Positions 42,519 through 51,182 are shown, counted from the first letter of the stretch. The stretch: DNA of 64,000 bases from CBDBUR01 sp965212075 (GCA_965212075.1 OZ243043.1:248001-312000); one strand, 5' to 3'. The notes: a model not told the origin generated them from the sequence alone. Numbers and translations: made by a program.

Positions 42519-44026
42519 TGCGTCGGTCTGCTTTTTTACTGGCTTTTTTACTGGCTCTGCCTCTGCTTGCAGGCTGCGCTGCGTTTTTTGAAGATGACGT
42601 CGTTTTTGATGATGCGGCGCAGCAGGCTGCAAATGCAGAAAAAGATATTCAAGAATTCTATCAAGCGCTTCAGCAAAGCATAGACAAAGCGCCGCAGGCC
42701 AAGACAGCGCGCAAGAAGAAAAAGCGCGCGCGCACTTTGACGCGCTATGTGGATGAGGTTTGGCTTGGTGACAGGCCAAAATTTTTCATGCGCGGCCAGC
42801 AAAACCTGCCGGATAAGATCAAGCGCCAGCGCGGCTTGGTTTTTGTCAGCGCGGTAGATTTGGATATTCGTCTGATTGCCAGCCGGATTTCTGAAATGAC
42901 AGGCATTCCGGTTCAAGTGAGGGGGTCGCATATCAGGAATATCAAACTGATAAAGCGCGCGCGGTTGAATTATCGCGGCTCGCTGATCGGCCTTTTGAAT
43001 GTCGTCGCGAATTCGTTTGAGGCGTCGTGGTCTTATGACGTAAAGAGCCGCAGCCTGATGTTCACGCGGCTGATGACGCGCGCATTTAATTTTTATGCGC
43101 CGCCTGATGAAACTGCATTCGCAACGCCCGTCGTCAAGACGGGCGAAGCCAAGCCGCGGTTTTTGAAGGCTGAGGCTTGGCGCAGAATTAAGCGCATTTT
43201 GACTGATGTGATGCCATCCGGCTCGCGCGCCAACATATCTCCTGAAGCGGGCAAGATCACTGTCACGACCACACCGCCCGCAATGGAGCGTGTCGCGCAG
43301 CTTATTCGTGTTCACAATCAATATTTCACCCGTGAAGTTCACTTAAATGTTCAAGTGATTTCTTTTGATCTCAAAGATGATCTTGGCGCTGCGAACAGAC
43401 GCCGTTTGAATCTGCCCACTTTGTTGAAGGCTGCGGGGCTGGATAGCCAAAAAATGCCGACCGACAAGAGCGAAGACAAAAAAAAGCTGTCGCAGATTGA
43501 GCTGATGAATGTTGATATTGGGCTGATCATTGCCGCTTTGCGCAAGATCGGCAAAGTATCGGTTTTGACGATCACCGATACGCAAACGAGAGACGGCAAG
43601 GTCACGCCGATCTCCATGACCTCGCAGCAGGCCTACCTGCCGCGGCCTGAGGAGGTGTCGACCAATGAAACCAATGCGCCGACAACCATCACGACGGGGT
43701 TTTCAATGCGTGTGCGCCCGCGCATTTTGCCGCGCGCGCGCGTGCAGCTGGATATGTCTATGTCGCTGCGCGTGCTTGACCAGATTAAGAGTTTGGGTGC
43801 AGACAATAATCGCGTGCAGATTCCTGAAATATCAACAAATTCGTGGGCGCAAGAGACGATTATTCCCAATAGAGCGACTTTGCTCGTTGCGGGCTTTGAG
43901 CATGGCGGGCAAAAGGTGGGCGCGGCAAGAAACCAAAACGCATTGCGCGCGCTGATGATCGTTTTGATCACGCCGACGATTATTGAACAGACCAACGCTG
44001 AAGAGGTGAGCGGTGCGGCGGGATAA
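42515..44026 (+). CDS. PilN-type secretin (type IVB pilus outer-membrane channel)
   Basis: A 503-residue lipoprotein secretin. The signal peptide ends in a lipobox (LPLLAGC). An N-terminal domain (VDLDIRLIASRISEMTGIPV) is followed by short repeat domains, and the C-terminal secretin domain runs from about residue 265 (EVHLNVQVISFDLKDD) through RVQLDMSMSLRVLDQI and RATLLVAGFEHGG to the end. It resembles R64 PilN / TcpC-type secretins that form the pilus exit channel. It overlaps its neighbours by 4 and 14 nt. Confidence 0.85.
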   Translation: MMRRSAFLLAFLLALPLLAGCAAFFEDDVVFDDAAQQAANAEKDIQEFYQALQQSIDKAPQAKTARKKKKRARTLTRYVDEVWLGDRPKFFMRGQQNLPDKIKRQRGLVFVSAVDLDIRLIASRISEMTGIPVQVRGSHIRNIKLIKRARLNYRGSLIGLLNVVANSFEASWSYDVKSRSLMFTRLMTRAFNFYAPPDETAFATPVVKTGEAKPRFLKAEAWRRIKRILTDVMPSGSRANISPEAGKITVTTTPPAMERVAQLIRVHNQYFTREVHLNVQVISFDLKDDLGAANRRRLNLPTLLKAAGLDSQKMPTDKSEDKKKLSQIELMNVDIGLIIAALRKIGKVSVLTITDTQTRDGKVTPISMTSQQAYLPRPEEVSTNETNAPTTITTGFSMRVRPRILPRARVQLDMSMSLRVLDQIKSLGADNNRVQIPEISTNSWAQETIIPNRATLLVAGFEHGGQKVGAARNQNALRALMIVLITPTIIEQTNAEEVSGAAG

Positions 44027-44513
44027 TCATATCATCATGGCTCTTGCGGTGATGGGGCTGGCGGCTTCTACCGCACAAGCTACTGCACAGGCGCGTCCGG
44101 CGCCTAGCCAGATAGAGGAGCTGCTGCAGCAGCAGATCAATCAGGATCGTTTTCAAAAGCAGCAAGAGCGGCAAAAGCAGCTTCAAAGGGGGGTGCCTTT
44201 GCGCAGATCTTCATCTCAAGAGACACCACCGCGCACACCGCGCGCGCGCGCGGCTAAAGAGCAGCCTTATAGTGTGCTTATCATTGCAGGCAAGCGCAAG
44301 GCATTGCAGGCCGATTTAATTGACGAAAATCAAGAAGTGATCCGCGTCAAAGTGGGAGATCGCTTGACCACATCTTCATCGCAAGTTTTCTTTGTCAGAG
44401 CAATTACGGATAAAAGCGTGCAATTGGTGAAAGATGGCAGAGTCTTTTTTGCGCCGATGGCAACAGAAAAGAACATCAAGCCGCGCGCGCGTTCGCGCTC
44501 CTCAAACAGATGA
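44013..44513 (+). CDS. PilP-like periplasmic pilus protein
   Basis: A 166-residue exported protein from a GTG at 44013 with a good GAGGTGA site, giving the signal peptide MRRDNHIIMALAVMGLAA. A Gln-rich helix (EELLQQQINQDRFQKQQERQ) and a proline/arginine linker lead to a small beta domain (YSVLIIAGKRKALQADLI, VIRVKVGDRLTTSS) typical of PilP-like proteins that link the secretin to the inner membrane. Its position after the secretin supports this. It overlaps both neighbours by a few bases. Confidence 0.72.
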   Translation: MRRDNHIIMALAVMGLAASTAQATAQARPAPSQIEELLQQQINQDRFQKQQERQKQLQRGVPLRRSSSQETPPRTPRARAAKEQPYSVLIIAGKRKALQADLIDENQEVIRVKVGDRLTTSSSQVFFVRAITDKSVQLVKDGRVFFAPMATEKNIKPRARSRSSNR

Positions 44514-45010
44514 GACGGCGGAAATTTCCTGATACTTTTTTTGTGTTATCTATAGCGGCGGCGCTGATAGCGGGTCTGCTTGCATGGCGGCAGGGTTTTG
44601 ATGCGGATAAAACCAGCCTATTGACGATGAGCATAGAAGGGACTTTGGCGCAAATCCGCACGGATTTTGCTGCCGCGCGGGATTATAGCTTTTTGAGCAC
44701 CGTCTATGATAGCCGCCGCAAAAATCCTTGGGGGAATTTTACTGTTAGAGCAAGCGCTTATAATGGCGGTGCGGGCGCTTCTCATGTTCAGATTCGCCTC
44801 ACGCAGATTCCCGACAAAGTGTGCGAGAATTTATTAAAAACTTTGGGTGCAGATCGTTTTTTTATTCATGTGATTGAAGATGCAGATGACATCGTTAATT
44901 GGAGCGCGGCGATCAGCGTTTCGGCGCGCAATTGCCAGAGCTTTGCCAATCAGGCAAAAAACGCTGTCCAATTGATATGGATGAAATCTAAAGTTCACGG
45001 ATCAAAATGA
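44510..45010 (+). CDS. PilS-like type IVB pilin or pilin-like protein
   Basis: A 166-residue protein with one N-terminal membrane helix (about 10-27, FVLSIAAALIAGLLAW) and an exported globular part containing NFTVRASAYNGGAG, HVQIRLTQIPDKVCENLL and a second cysteine in SARNCQSF. The Cys pair and TQIPDKVC pattern resemble the PilS/TcpA pilin domain. No prepilin peptidase site (G followed by F/M-x4-E) is visible, so processing is doubtful. The genetic position between PilP-like and ATPase genes supports a pilin-like role. Confidence 0.6.
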   Translation: MRRRKFPDTFFVLSIAAALIAGLLAWRQGFDADKTSLLTMSIEGTLAQIRTDFAAARDYSFLSTVYDSRRKNPWGNFTVRASAYNGGAGASHVQIRLTQIPDKVCENLLKTLGADRFFIHVIEDADDIVNWSAAISVSARNCQSFANQAKNAVQLIWMKSKVHGSK

Positions 45011-45029
45011 CTGAGGGGAGTGAGTGATT

Positions 45030-46001
45030 ATGAGTCTTTCCAACATTCGGATGAGAGATATTTATTTTACAGCAGATGGACGCGTGCTGCTTTCAATTGA
45101 CGGTGATTTGTTTTCGCTTGAGCGTATTGTCGCGCCGGAAAATGCAGATTTTCTTTCGTCCATTTTAAAGGTGCAGACTAAGGATTTAACATTTGCGGCG
45201 CGGGCGATCATCACCGACAGCCAAGAGATTTATGATTTGGCGCGCAAGAAAAATGAGGCGGCGGGCGAAATCCATCACGATGAAACTGTTTACCATTTTA
45301 GCCGCCTATTGCCGCACGAGGACTCGGCTTTGTTTCATTTGCGCCGCCTTGAGAGCGAGGTGCCTAATTTGGAGACTTTGGGTCTGTCGCGGAATCTGAT
45401 CTGGCATATTGAGCAGACGTGCCAAAAAGCAGGCTTGGTGGTGGCGGTAGGTCTTGAGAATGCGCGGCGTTCGGCGCGCTTATCTTCTTTGCTGTATTCA
45501 TTATTGCATGCACGAGGCAAATTGGCGTGGACTTTGGAAAGCGCGCCTGCCTATCGGCTCGCCGGGCTTTATCATCACGATCACGATGATGGCTATTGCG
45601 TTCAAGCGCATGTTGCCCAGCCATTATGGGGCGAGACCATTCGCGCCGCGAGCGCCGCCGATGCGGATTATATTTTAATTGATGAGATCAAAGAGGCCGA
45701 ATGTGCCGCGCAAGCTCTGACGGCGGCGAGTTCGGGGCATCTTGTTTTATCAGGGTTTTACGCTGAAACGATTCCCGAAGCTTTGTCGCGGCTTGCCGAT
45801 TATGCGGCGTCGGTTTTGAGCGAGACTTTGGCGCGCAAATTGATTGCGCAGTCTTTTCTTTTGGCGTTTGATGATGAGGGCGCACTTTTTGCTGATCTTG
45901 AGGTGAAAAACAAAATCGCGGCGGGCAAATGGATTATGCTGACGAGTGATATAGAAAGCCAGATGGAGCGCCTGCGGCATGGCCAGCCACCTTTTGCCTG
46001 A
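45030..46001 (+). CDS. degenerate GspE/PilT-family secretion ATPase lacking Walker A
   Basis: About 323 residues from the ATG at 45030 (a GTG two codons earlier is possible). The fold is recognisable as a GspE/PilT-type motor: an N-terminal domain, then PNLETLGL, a strand-loop-helix at 135-160, TLESAPAYRL in place of the TIEDPVEY box, Walker-B-like DYILIDEIKEAE (213-224) and SSGHLVLSGFYAET (235-247). The Walker A stretch is GLENARRSARLS (141-152) with no GxxxxGK(S/T). The His-box histidine is also lost. ATP hydrolysis is therefore unlikely, although the frame is intact. It is last in the pilus-like locus. No second, functional motor gene is present in the window. Confidence 0.75.
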   Translation: MSLSNIRMRDIYFTADGRVLLSIDGDLFSLERIVAPENADFLSSILKVQTKDLTFAARAIITDSQEIYDLARKKNEAAGEIHHDETVYHFSRLLPHEDSALFHLRRLESEVPNLETLGLSRNLIWHIEQTCQKAGLVVAVGLENARRSARLSSLLYSLLHARGKLAWTLESAPAYRLAGLYHHDHDDGYCVQAHVAQPLWGETIRAASAADADYILIDEIKEAECAAQALTAASSGHLVLSGFYAETIPEALSRLADYAASVLSETLARKLIAQSFLLAFDDEGALFADLEVKNKIAAGKWIMLTSDIESQMERLRHGQPPFA

Positions 46002-46015
46002 GGAAATAATGAAAG

Positions 46016-46435
46016 ATGGAAATGAAAGATATGACATTAGAGCACGTCTTGGAAGATTTTGCTTTGTTTGATGCGTGGGAGGATAAATATCGCTATCTGA
46101 TAGAGCTGGGCAAAGCGCTGCCGCCTTTATCAAAAAGCGAACAGATCGCTGCGAATAAAGTTTCGGGCTGTGTGAGTCAAGTTTGGTTGGTTTCGCAGAT
46201 TGGCGCAGACGGGCAGCTCATCTTGCGCGGCACAAGTGATGCGTATATTGTGAGCGGTCTCATCGCTTTGCTGCTGAAAATTTATGCCAGCAAAAGGCCG
46301 GAGGAGATTTTAACCACTGACGCCGAAGAGATATTTCAGCGTCTGGGATTTGCCGATCATCTGACGCCGCAGCGCTCAAGCGGCTTTTACGCGATGGTGC
46401 GCCGGATCAAAGCTGACGCACAGGCAGAAATCTAG
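46016..46435 (+). CDS. sufE: cysteine desulfurase sulfur acceptor SufE
   Basis: Accepts persulfide sulfur from SufS for Fe-S cluster assembly. It has 139 residues. The acceptor cysteine is C52 in ANKVSGCVSQVWLV. The YIVSGLIALLLKIYASKRPE and GFYAMVRRI segments are typical. It starts 14 nt after the ATPase gene and faces the DUF6456 gene with a 4-nt overlap of ends. No other suf gene is close. Confidence 0.95.
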   Translation: MEMKDMTLEHVLEDFALFDAWEDKYRYLIELGKALPPLSKSEQIAANKVSGCVSQVWLVSQIGADGQLILRGTSDAYIVSGLIALLLKIYASKRPEEILTTDAEEIFQRLGFADHLTPQRSSGFYAMVRRIKADAQAEI

Positions 46436-47190
46436 CGAATGATGTGATAATGGCGCGCAAGCTGTGTGAGCGCGATGCCGAGCACGATCTTGCCTGAACG
46501 TTTCGGCCAGCCCAATGCATTTTCGGCCTGTGTGAGGCCGCGCATGTGGCAGCATACTTTCATTGTAATTTCGGCAAGCTCCGGGCCTAAGGCTTTCAGC
46601 GCGCGCCCGAGGCGCATCCGTGCTGCCAGCGCGCGCTCATTCATCAGCAACCCGTCATGCGGCTGCCGTCCTGCCTGTTTATTAGCGGGCGGTGCTGTGA
46701 GGTCAATGGTCATGCGCGGGCGCATCGTGCTTTGCAAAAAATCATTTTGCAGCCGCGACGCCGCCTGTAGCTGCTCTGCGCTGATCAGACATTTGCCATC
46801 CGGCCCGCGCCGTCGGCTGAGCCAGAGCAAGGGATTTTCCACAATGTTGATCTCGCAGGACTCTTTTACAGGCCTGACCCTCATCTGATGCTGGCCGCGA
46901 AAAATATCCTTATCTTTGAGGCTGGCGCGTCTGAACCACATCGCGCCGGTTGGGCTCGCGGTTAATTTTTTGCCGGTCGCGGTCAAAAAGTCATGGGCGC
47001 GCATCGCGGAGATGAAATCCGCGCTGCATGTCATCACAGGCTTGGCATTGGATCTGGCTGTGTGGAGTCCATAGGCGCCATCTTTTTGCGGCAGCAGATA
47101 AGCACGCGGCGCGAGCAGACGGCGCAGGATTTGCCGTGCTTGGCGTTCAAAAGCCTTGCGGCCAATTTGATCACCGGGAGCTGCGCGCAT
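46432..47190 (-). CDS. DUF6456 helix-turn-helix protein
   Basis: About 252 residues from the ATG at 47190. The frame is open to 47301, but that start would overlap the preceding gene by 89 nt. The N-terminal part is basic and helical. The C-terminal half contains a DNA-binding-like helical segment (NERALAARMRLGRALKALGP), then CCHMRGLTQAENALGWPKRSG and KIVLGIALTQLARHY, the conserved core of this alphaproteobacterial family. It follows the DnaA-C-like HTH gene, a conserved pairing. The function is unknown, probably regulatory. Confidence 0.75.
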   Translation of the reverse strand: MRAAPGDQIGRKAFERQARQILRRLLAPRAYLLPQKDGAYGLHTARSNAKPVMTCSADFISAMRAHDFLTATGKKLTASPTGAMWFRRASLKDKDIFRGQHQMRVRPVKESCEINIVENPLLWLSRRRGPDGKCLISAEQLQAASRLQNDFLQSTMRPRMTIDLTAPPANKQAGRQPHDGLLMNERALAARMRLGRALKALGPELAEITMKVCCHMRGLTQAENALGWPKRSGKIVLGIALTQLARHYHIIR

Positions 47191-47212
47191 TATCAGCACA
47201 ATGCTCTCTTCG

Positions 47213-47554
47213 CTAGTTGAGGCGCTTTGCAATTTGTGCGAGGCCTTCTTCAAGTCGGCAGAGCTGCATATCAAAGCGAGGATCATCGCGTCTTTCCTCA
47301 ATGATGCGGCAGGCGTGGGAGGCTGTGGTGCGATCGCGTCCGAAACAGGCGCCGGTTCGTGTCAGCGAGACGCCCAGCGCGACATGGCTCAGATACATGG
47401 CCGTTTGCCGCGCAAAGGCGATCGGCGCTTTGCGTCTTGTCGGCGCGCGCATTTCGGCGAGTGCGACGTTAAAGGCTTGCGCAACGGCGGTTTGGGCCAA
47501 ATTCACCCGCGCTTGTTCAGCGCGGCGGCTTATTTGTGTGCGAACATCTTCCAT
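47213..47554 (-). CDS. DnaA C-terminal-domain-like HTH protein
   Basis: A 113-residue protein built around the DnaA domain-IV-type helix-turn-helix: FARQTAMYLSHVALGVSLTR, then TGACFGRDRTTASHACRIIE. The GRDRTT-HACR pattern is the DnaA-box recognition signature, but there is no ATPase domain. It may bind DnaA-box-like sites or regulate its own unit with the DUF6456 gene. A repeat-rich AT-rich region lies upstream. Confidence 0.82.
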   Translation of the reverse strand: MEDVRTQISRRAEQARVNLAQTAVAQAFNVALAEMRAPTRRKAPIAFARQTAMYLSHVALGVSLTRTGACFGRDRTTASHACRIIEERRDDPRFDMQLCRLEEGLAQIAKRLN

Positions 47555-47588
47555 ATTTTCCTCCTTTGATATTCGTGAGTTTATTGTA

Positions 47589-47609
47589 TATGCAATTTAT
47601 AGTTGCATA
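47589..47609. repeat. inverted repeat TATGCAA-N7-TTGCATA
   Basis: A perfect 7-bp inverted repeat with a 7-base spacer (47589-47595 and 47603-47609), 35 bases upstream of the DnaA-C-like HTH gene. The dyad size and position suit a dimeric regulator binding the promoter, possibly for autoregulation. Confidence 0.5.
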
Positions 47610-47623
47610 AAAAGGTTATAAAT

Positions 47624-47656
47624 AGAACATACAAAGAACATATAAAGAATACAATA
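47624..47656. repeat. three 11-bp direct repeats (AGAACATAYAA-like)
   Basis: Three consecutive 11-base units, AGAACATACAA (47624-47634), AGAACATATAA (47635-47645) and the looser AGAATACAATA (47646-47656), lie in the 232-nt gap between the HTH gene and the dadA-like gene. An 11-bp period places the same face of the helix toward a protein, as in iteron-like or multi-copy operator arrays. Confidence 0.5.
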
Positions 47657-47669
47657 CACTTATTAAGTG
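47657..47669. repeat. palindrome CACTTA-T-TAAGTG
   Basis: A perfect 6-bp dyad around one central base directly after the 11-bp repeats. With the inverted repeat at 47589 it makes the intergenic region a dense cluster of possible protein-binding sites. The rest of the gap up to 47786 shows no gene. Confidence 0.4.
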
Positions 47670-47786
47670 CAATATACATAAGCTGCTTATGGACGGGGAT
47701 ATCAAAATCGCTTTTTTGTCAAAATATCGCGGCGCGAAACATCGCCGCGCGAATTGACACCCCGTCTAGAGGGGGTAAAAGCAGAA

Positions 47787-49046
47787 ATGAAAATAATTAT
47801 TTTAGGCGCAGGGTTAGCGGGCATTTGTTCAAGCTGGACGCTCGCGCGCGATGGCCATGAGGTGGTCGTCATTGATCGCCATCCGGCGGCGGCGCGCGGC
47901 ACGAGCTTTGCCAATGGCGGCCATATCGCGGCGAGCGAAGCTCTGCCTTGGTCGAGCAAGGTGATTTTGCGCCGCCTGCTTTTGAGCTTTGTCCGGCGTC
48001 AGGGCGCGATGCGGCTGCATTTGCGCGCTGATCCGGCGCAGTGGTGGTGGCTGGCGCGCATGGTTGCCAATGCGTCCGCCGGAGCTTGGCGCTCCAACAC
48101 ACATCGTTTGTTATCGCTTGCCGCTTTGAGTCAGGCCTGCTTCGCGCAATGGCTGGACGAGATCAAAGACGAAGATTCTCACATCAACGATAATGGTGTT
48201 TTGCATATATTTTCGGGCCGCGGCGCGATGCAGCGTGCGAAAAAGCGCGCGGCACTCATGGAGGCCAACGGGATTGATGTGCAGGTTTTGGACGGACATC
48301 TCTGTATGCGCACCGAACCTGCGCTGACGAAGGCGGTGCAATATCGTCGGGTTGAGGCGGGGCTGTTTTTTGCCTCCGATAAGACAGGAGACGCGCGCGC
48401 TTTTACTGAGACATTGAGCACACATGCCGCCAAGAAGGGTGTGAAATTTTTGTTCAATCATCAATTGACGGGTGTTGTGATGGAGGGTCGCCGGATCAAA
48501 TCCGTGTTGACGGATCGCGGTGAGGTGAAGGGTGATATTTTTATTTTGGCGCTGGGCACGGACAGCGCATCTTTTGCGAAACATTTTGGGCTTGATCTGC
48601 CGATCTATCCGGTGCGCGGCTATTCGGTGACGATGGCGACCAATGGCGCGCACGCGCCCAAATTAGGATTGGTGGATGAATCGCGCCGCGTGGTTGTCAG
48701 CCGTCTGGGGGCGCAATTGCGTCTTGCGGGTCTTGCGGATATTGGCGCGGCAGGGCATGAGATTCCGAGTCACCGCGCGGATATGCTGATGCGCGCTTGG
48801 TCGGAATTGCTGCCTGAGAGCGCGGATCGCGCTTCGGCCAAATTTTGGATTGGCGAGCGTCCGATGACTCCCGACAGCCTGCCTCTGCTTGGCCGCGCGC
48901 AGATGACGGACAATCTTTATTTGAATACGGGTCATGGCGCGCTGGGCTGGACGTTATGCCATGCGAGCGCGCAACTCACTGCAGATTTGATCGCGCGCCG
49001 CGCGCCGCAGCTTGATCCGACGCCGTTCTCGCTCTCAAGATTTTAA
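47787..49046 (+). CDS. FAD-dependent D-amino-acid dehydrogenase (DadA-like)
   Basis: A 419-residue flavoprotein of the DadA/DAO family. The FAD motif is MKIIILGAGLAGICSSWTL at the N-terminus, followed by VVVIDRHPAAARGTSFANGG and HIAASEALPWS, typical of DadA. The C-terminal GERPMTPDSLPLLGRA and YLNTGHGALGWTL close the FAD site. The likely reaction is oxidation of D-amino acids to keto acids, passing electrons to the quinone pool. The frame opens with TTG at 47754, but the ATG at 47787 fits the family. Its 3' end faces DUF934. Confidence 0.9.
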   Translation: MKIIILGAGLAGICSSWTLARDGHEVVVIDRHPAAARGTSFANGGHIAASEALPWSSKVILRRLLLSFVRRQGAMRLHLRADPAQWWWLARMVANASAGAWRSNTHRLLSLAALSQACFAQWLDEIKDEDSHINDNGVLHIFSGRGAMQRAKKRAALMEANGIDVQVLDGHLCMRTEPALTKAVQYRRVEAGLFFASDKTGDARAFTETLSTHAAKKGVKFLFNHQLTGVVMEGRRIKSVLTDRGEVKGDIFILALGTDSASFAKHFGLDLPIYPVRGYSVTMATNGAHAPKLGLVDESRRVVVSRLGAQLRLAGLADIGAAGHEIPSHRADMLMRAWSELLPESADRASAKFWIGERPMTPDSLPLLGRAQMTDNLYLNTGHGALGWTLCHASAQLTADLIARRAPQLDPTPFSLSRF

Positions 49047-49051
49047 GCGGG

Positions 49052-49543
49052 TTATTTTTTGGCGCGCAGTTCCCAGATCGTCTTGCCGCCCTGTGTTGGC
49101 TGGTACCAGAGCGAAAAGTCAGAGGTCGCCTTTTGCCATAGATCTTCATCTGCACCGTCGGGCAGAGCAAAGGCGTTAAAGCCGCAGCGCAGCATAAAAA
49201 ACGCCTGATCTGCCAAAAGATCGCCGGTGGCGCGCAGCTCGCCTTCAAATCCCATCTCTTCGCGCAGGATGCGCGCCTGCGAAAAAGCGCGGCCATCGCG
49301 GAACGCCGGAAAGGAAAGCGCGATCAGCTGAAAATGCGCCAGATCATCGGCGAGAAGCTGCGGATCTTCCTCGTTCGGGAATAAAATGCCCAGCGCGGCG
49401 TTGCTCTGCAGCAGCCTCTGGCGCTCTTTCTGCCATTTTTCCCATGGGACAATAATTTGATCATGATCGGGCAGGGCGTCTTGATCTTCAAGCTGCCGCC
49501 AATCATCTTTGATGAAATCGTTGTTTTTAAGAAGCGGCATAAA
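49052..49543 (-). CDS. DUF934 protein of the sulfite-reduction operon
   Basis: A 163-residue protein from the ATG at 49543, overlapping the end of cysI by 17 nt. Landmarks are RQLEDQDALPDHDQIIVPWE, FPAFRDGRAFSQARILRE and WYQPTQGGKTIWEL, characteristic of DUF934. The family is found beside cysI/cysH and is thought to support sulfite/sulfate assimilation, but its biochemistry is not established. The frame runs open further into cysI, which is not meaningful. Confidence 0.88.
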   Translation of the reverse strand, partial: FMPLLKNNDFIKDDWRQLEDQDALPDHDQIIVPWEKWQKERQRLLQSNAALGILFPNEEDPQLLADDLAHFQLIALSFPAFRDGRAFSQARILREEMGFEGELRATGDLLADQAFFMLRCGFNAFALPDGADEDLWQKATSDFSLWYQPTQGGKTIWELRAKK

Positions 49544-51182
49544 GCCGTTCTTTGAAAGGCGCATTGCCGACCCGCCGCCATGTCTGCAAGAAGGTTTCCT
49601 GATCGCGGCGCAGCGCGCGATAAGTTTCCACGATGGTTTCAATCGCGTCAACGATTTCGTCTTCAGTGAAGGCCGGGCCGATAAGCTTGCCGATGGCGGT
49701 GTTTTCATCCGCCGAGCCGCCCAGAGTGACCTGATAATATTCGGTGCCTTTTTTATCAACGCCCAATATGCCGATATGGCCGACATGGTGATGGCCGCAG
49801 GCATTCATGCAGCCGGAGATTTTGATTTTCATCGCACCGATATCCTCCTGCCGCGCGGGGTCGGCAAAGCGTTTGGCGATATTTTGCGCAATCGGAATGG
49901 AGCGCGCATTCGCGAGGTTGCAATAATCAAGTCCGGGGCAGGTGATCTGGTCGGAGATCAGGCCGATATTCGGCGTGGCGAGGTCGTGCTTTTTGAGCTC
50001 CTGCCAGAGCGCGGCGAGGTCTTGTTTGCGGACATGGGCGAGGGTCAAGTTTTGTTCATGCGTGACGCGCACTTCACCGAAGCTGAATCGCTCGGCGATG
50101 TCGGCGACGGCCTCCATCTGCTCGCTGCTGGCGTCGCCGGGCGCGATGTCGTGAGTCTTGAGAGAGATATTGACGATCGCATAATTCGGGATTTTATGCG
50201 GCGCGGTGTTGATGCGCAAAAACCGATCAAACTCCTGATCATCCTGTGAATCATCTTGTTGCGGCATCGGGGCATCGCCGGTTTCGTAAGGCGGCGGGGC
50301 GAAATAGGCGCGAATGCGCTGCTCTTCTTCTTCGGGCAAGCGGAGCTTTGTTTTGTCGCGGATTCCGGCAAAGGCTTCGGCGACTTGTTTGCGCATCTCT
50401 TCCGCGCCGATCGCATGGACAAGAATTTTGATCCGCGCTTTGAACAGATTGTCGCGCCGCCCATGGCGATTATAAACGCGCATGATCGCTTCAAGATAGG
50501 GCAGAAGGTCGACTTTGGAAACAAAAAGCGACATCTCCTGCGCGACCATCGGGGTGCGGCCTTGTCCGCCTCCGGCATAAACAGCAAAGCCGACTTCGCC
50601 TTGATCGCTCTTGACGATGCGAATGCCGATATCATGCGCCAAGATCGCCGCGCGATCATGCGCGCAGCCGGTGACGGCGATTTTGAATTTGCGCGGCAGA
50701 AAAGAAAATTCCGGATGAAAGGTGGACCATTGGCGGATGATCTCCGCCCAGATGCGCGGATCTTCCACTTCGTCTGCGGCGACGCCGGCATAATGGTCGG
50801 CGGTGACGTTGCGGATGCAATTGCCGCTGGTCTGGATGCAGTGCATCTCCACTTCGGCGAGCGCTTCCAATATAGCGGGGACGTCTTTAAGCTTGGGCCA
50901 GTTGAGCTGGATGTTTTGCCGCGTCGTGAAATGGCCATAGCCGCGATCATATTTGCGCGCGATCATCGCAAGCTGCCGCATTTGCTGCGCGGAGAGCGTC
51001 CCATAAGGCACGGCGATCCGCAGCATATAAGCGTGAAGCTGGAGATAGAGTCCGTTCATCAAGCGCAAAGGTTTGAACTGATCATCGCTCAGCTCGCCGC
51101 GCAGACGGCGCGCGACTTGGCCGCGAAATTGCTCAATCCGCTCTTTGACGATCTGGTGATCAAATTCATCATAGCGATACAT
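49527..51182 (-). CDS. cysI: sulfite reductase hemoprotein (nitrite/sulfite reductase family)
   Basis: Reduces sulfite to sulfide with siroheme and a [4Fe-4S] cluster. It has 551 residues with the duplicated ferredoxin-like halves. The cluster/siroheme cysteines are in ITCPGLDYC and KISGCMNACGHH, and the first half has the RGYGHFTTRQNIQLNWPKL block. Nitrite reduction cannot be excluded by sequence alone, but DUF2849 and DUF934 neighbours point to sulfite. It lies 22 nt after DUF2849. The usual cysH gene is missing between cysI and DUF934. Confidence 0.93.
   Translation of the reverse strand: MYRYDEFDHQIVKERIEQFRGQVARRLRGELSDDQFKPLRLMNGLYLQLHAYMLRIAVPYGTLSAQQMRQLAMIARKYDRGYGHFTTRQNIQLNWPKLKDVPAILEALAEVEMHCIQTSGNCIRNVTADHYAGVAADEVEDPRIWAEIIRQWSTFHPEFSFLPRKFKIAVTGCAHDRAAILAHDIGIRIVKSDQGEVGFAVYAGGGQGRTPMVAQEMSLFVSKVDLLPYLEAIMRVYNRHGRRDNLFKARIKILVHAIGAEEMRKQVAEAFAGIRDKTKLRLPEEEEQRIRAYFAPPPYETGDAPMPQQDDSQDDQEFDRFLRINTAPHKIPNYAIVNISLKTHDIAPGDASSEQMEAVADIAERFSFGEVRVTHEQNLTLAHVRKQDLAALWQELKKHDLATPNIGLISDQITCPGLDYCNLANARSIPIAQNIAKRFADPARQEDIGAMKIKISGCMNACGHHHVGHIGILGVDKKGTEYYQVTLGGSADENTAIGKLIGPAFTEDEIVDAIETIVETYRALRRDQETFLQTWRRVGNAPFKERLYAAS

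Noticed and set aside
47191..47301. Longer N-terminus for the DUF6456 protein
   Set aside because: It would overlap the DnaA-C-like gene by 89 nt; the ATG at 47190 leaves a small normal gap.
49544..49804. Extended start for the DUF934 gene inside cysI
   Set aside because: The extension is out-of-frame cysI sequence with basic, low-complexity character; the family begins near 49543.
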